Under the pieces are notes generated by a model. That model searched no databases, had not been told where the DNA came from, and saw only the letters and a list, made by a program, of their open reading frames with translations. Below are positions 62,739 to 64,000 of a stretch of 64,000 bases of DNA, piece by piece (positions within the stretch are counted from its first letter, which is position 1; the number at the start of each line of letters is the position of its first letter). Origin of the DNA: Bacillota bacterium (GTDB lineage Bacteria; Bacillota; Limnochordia; Limnochordales; Limnochordaceae); contig PIUA01000026.1 in assembly GCA_017577405.1 (NCBI GenBank), forward strand, positions 22,483 through 86,482. Direction: 5' to 3'. Made by a program: the position numbers and the translations under genes.

Positions 62739-64000
62739 TCAGCAGGCGGCTGGCTCGCCGCCCCGAATCCGGGCGCGCATGGCCTTGAGCCGCTTCATCA
62801 CGTCGTTGGCGCCTCGGCCGAAGTGGTCGTGCAGCTGGACGTACTCCCGGTAGAGCTCCTCGTAGACCGCCTGCCGCTCCCGGTCGGGACGATAGACCAC
62901 GTCCTTCAGCCCGGCCATCCGCTCGGCAGCCTCGGTAATGGTCCGGTACCCACCGGCCTCCGGCCCCGCCGCCACCGCGCCGAACATGGCCGCGCCCAGG
63001 GCCGGCGCCTGGCTGGACCGGGCCACCTTGATGGTCCGCCCCGTCACGTCCGCGTAGATCTGCATCAGGAGCTGGTTCCGCTCCGGAAGGCCGCCGCAGG
63101 CGTAGAGCTCCTCGATGGCCAAACCCCGGGCCTCGAACGCGTCGATGATCACCCGGGTGCCGAAGGCGGTCGCCTCGATGAGCGCCCGGTAGATCTCCTC
63201 GGGCGTCGTCGAGAGGGTCAGCCCCACCATCAGCCCCGTCAGGTCCGCATCGACCAGCACCGACCGGTTTCCGTTCCACCAGTCGAGGGCGAGGAGCCCA
63301 CTCTCCCCGGGCTGGAGGCGGCTCGCCTTCTCCTCCAGGAGCTGGTGGACGCTGATTCCCCGACGTCGGGCCTCCTCGGTGGCGCTCGCAGGGACCCCCT
63401 GCGCCACATACCAGCCGAAGATGTCGCCCACCGCCGACTGCCCCGCCTCATAGCCGTAGAAGCCGGGCAGGATCCCGTCCTCCACCACCCCGCACATGCC
63501 CTCCACCTCCACCTGTGCCTCGCCCAGGACCAGGTGGCAAATGGAGGTGCCCATCACCATCACCATCTTGTTGGGGGTGACCACTGTCGTGGCCGGCACG
63601 GCTGCGTGGGCGTCCACATTCCCCACCGCCACCGCCGTGCCCGGTTTGAGCCCCAACTTCTCCGCCATGGCCGGGGTGAGCCCCCCCGCCCGGCTCCCTT
63701 GGGGCAGGATAGTGCGGGACATCTTCTCATCGACGATGTCCGCCAGGCGGGGATCCAACGCCGCAAAGAACTCCCGGCTCGGAAAGCCCTCCCGCTTGCT
63801 CCAGATGGCCTTGTACCCCGCCGTGCACGCGTTGCGGGTCTCCACCCCCGTCAGCTGCCAGATCACCCAGTCCGCCGCCTCGATCAGCCGGTCCGCCGCC
63901 TCGTAGATCGCCGGCGCCCCATCCCCGCTCTGCCCGGCCTTGGGGTAGAACCACTCGCAGGCGATCGTCACGCCGTAGCGGCCTCGGCAGTGCTCACCCC
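62739..64000 (-). CDS. FGGY-family kinase, ribulokinase-like (start beyond window)
   Basis: The frame is open to the window edge, giving about 420 visible residues. [25 protein letters not shown] and [27 protein letters not shown] and [20 protein letters not shown] are close to AraB ribulokinases. [23 protein letters not shown] is the FGGY signature near the C-terminus. It phosphorylates a ketopentose made by the isomerase encoded 61 bases downstream on the same strand. The N-terminal ~100+ residues, with the first ATP-site Asp, lie outside. Confidence 0.88.
   Translation of the reverse strand, partial: GEHCRGRYGVTIACEWFYPKAGQSGDGAPAIYEAADRLIEAADWVIWQLTGVETRNACTAGYKAIWSKREGFPSREFFAALDPRLADIVDEKMSRTILPQGSRAGGLTPAMAEKLGLKPGTAVAVGNVDAHAAVPATTVVTPNKMVMVMGTSICHLVLGEAQVEVEGMCGVVEDGILPGFYGYEAGQSAVGDIFGWYVAQGVPASATEEARRRGISVHQLLEEKASRLQPGESGLLALDWWNGNRSVLVDADLTGLMVGLTLSTTPEEIYRALIEATAFGTRVIIDAFEARGLAIEELYACGGLPERNQLLMQIYADVTGRTIKVARSSQAPALGAAMFGAVAAGPEAGGYRTITEAAERMAGLKDVVYRPDRERQAVYEELYREYVQLHDHFGRGANDVMKRLKAMRARIRGGEPAAC

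Overview
The window is very GC-rich. It has strong Shine-Dalgarno sequences of the AAGGAGG type, many GTG and TTG starts, and genes packed into operons with stop/start overlaps. Together with a Rex-like operator, a ba3-type terminal oxidase, FixABCX, the MEP isoprenoid pathway and IclR-controlled sugar-acid operons, this suggests an aerobic or facultative, possibly thermophilic, heterotrophic bacterium, most likely a high-GC Bacillota (Limnochordia, Symbiobacteria or Thermaerobacter-like). That placement is inference; there is no rRNA or other marker gene here to prove it.

Layout. 1-1.8 kb: end of a ribose-type ABC operon (rbsC end, rbsD, rbsB). 2.1-5.8 kb: fixABCX behind a Rex/CRP-like operator. 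5.8-6.9 kb: short direct repeats and a degenerate tyrosine recombinase. 7.0-11.3 kb: copper/oxidase module (SCO1, PCu(A)C, a Cys-less SCO paralogue, ba3 oxidase subunits IIa, II and I). 11.4-16.4 kb: MFS exporter of the fosmidomycin-resistance type divergent from ispG, then metE convergent to it. 16.6-22.7 kb (minus): transaldolase/fructose-6-phosphate aldolase, an SDR-like protein and a complete sugar ABC importer. 23-24.4 kb: a TcyP-type cystine symporter. 24.5-30.3 kb (minus): Gfo/Idh/MocA oxidoreductase, nucleotide-sugar epimerase, UDP-glucose dehydrogenase, phosphoglycolate-type phosphatase, dGTPase-like protein.

30.4-37.3 kb is a coherent 2-keto-3-deoxygluconate (KDG) locus. An SDR and KDG kinase lie on the minus strand; an IclR regulator, a tripartite tricarboxylate-type (TTT) transporter tctCBA and KDPG aldolase lie on the plus strand. 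A KdgR-like box sits before the regulator. 37.4-41.4 kb: a small exported peptide and a peptide-type ABC SBP with two permeases but no ATPases. 41.5-45.5 kb: an acidic-tail protein, a HAD phosphatase, an unknown protein and a secreted 5'-nucleotidase. 45.6-50.6 kb (minus) is a second IclR/aldolase/TTT locus, with a shared operator-like motif before the regulator and before the aldolase. 50.7-53.5 kb (minus): a second ribose-type ABC importer with a single-domain ATPase.

53.8-58.8 kb: an SDR, a DUF2804 protein, a divergent HxlR regulator/SDR pair, and a nickel/peptide-type ABC operon whose SBP and first permease look fused and truncated by deletions. 59-64 kb: a pentose (arabinose-like) locus: AraD-like aldolase and AraM-like glycerol-1-phosphate dehydrogenase on plus, converging on a fucose/arabinose isomerase-family protein and a ribulokinase-like FGGY kinase on minus.

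Overall the segment is devoted to scavenging and degrading sugars and sugar acids, together with respiratory electron transfer. No CRISPR array, tRNA, rRNA, intact mobile element or recognised defence system was found. The most notable features are the paired IclR-TTT catabolic loci with candidate operators, the Cys-less SCO paralogue in an oxidase operon, the Rex-like site before fixABCX, the deletion-scarred permease operon, and short repeated leader motifs.
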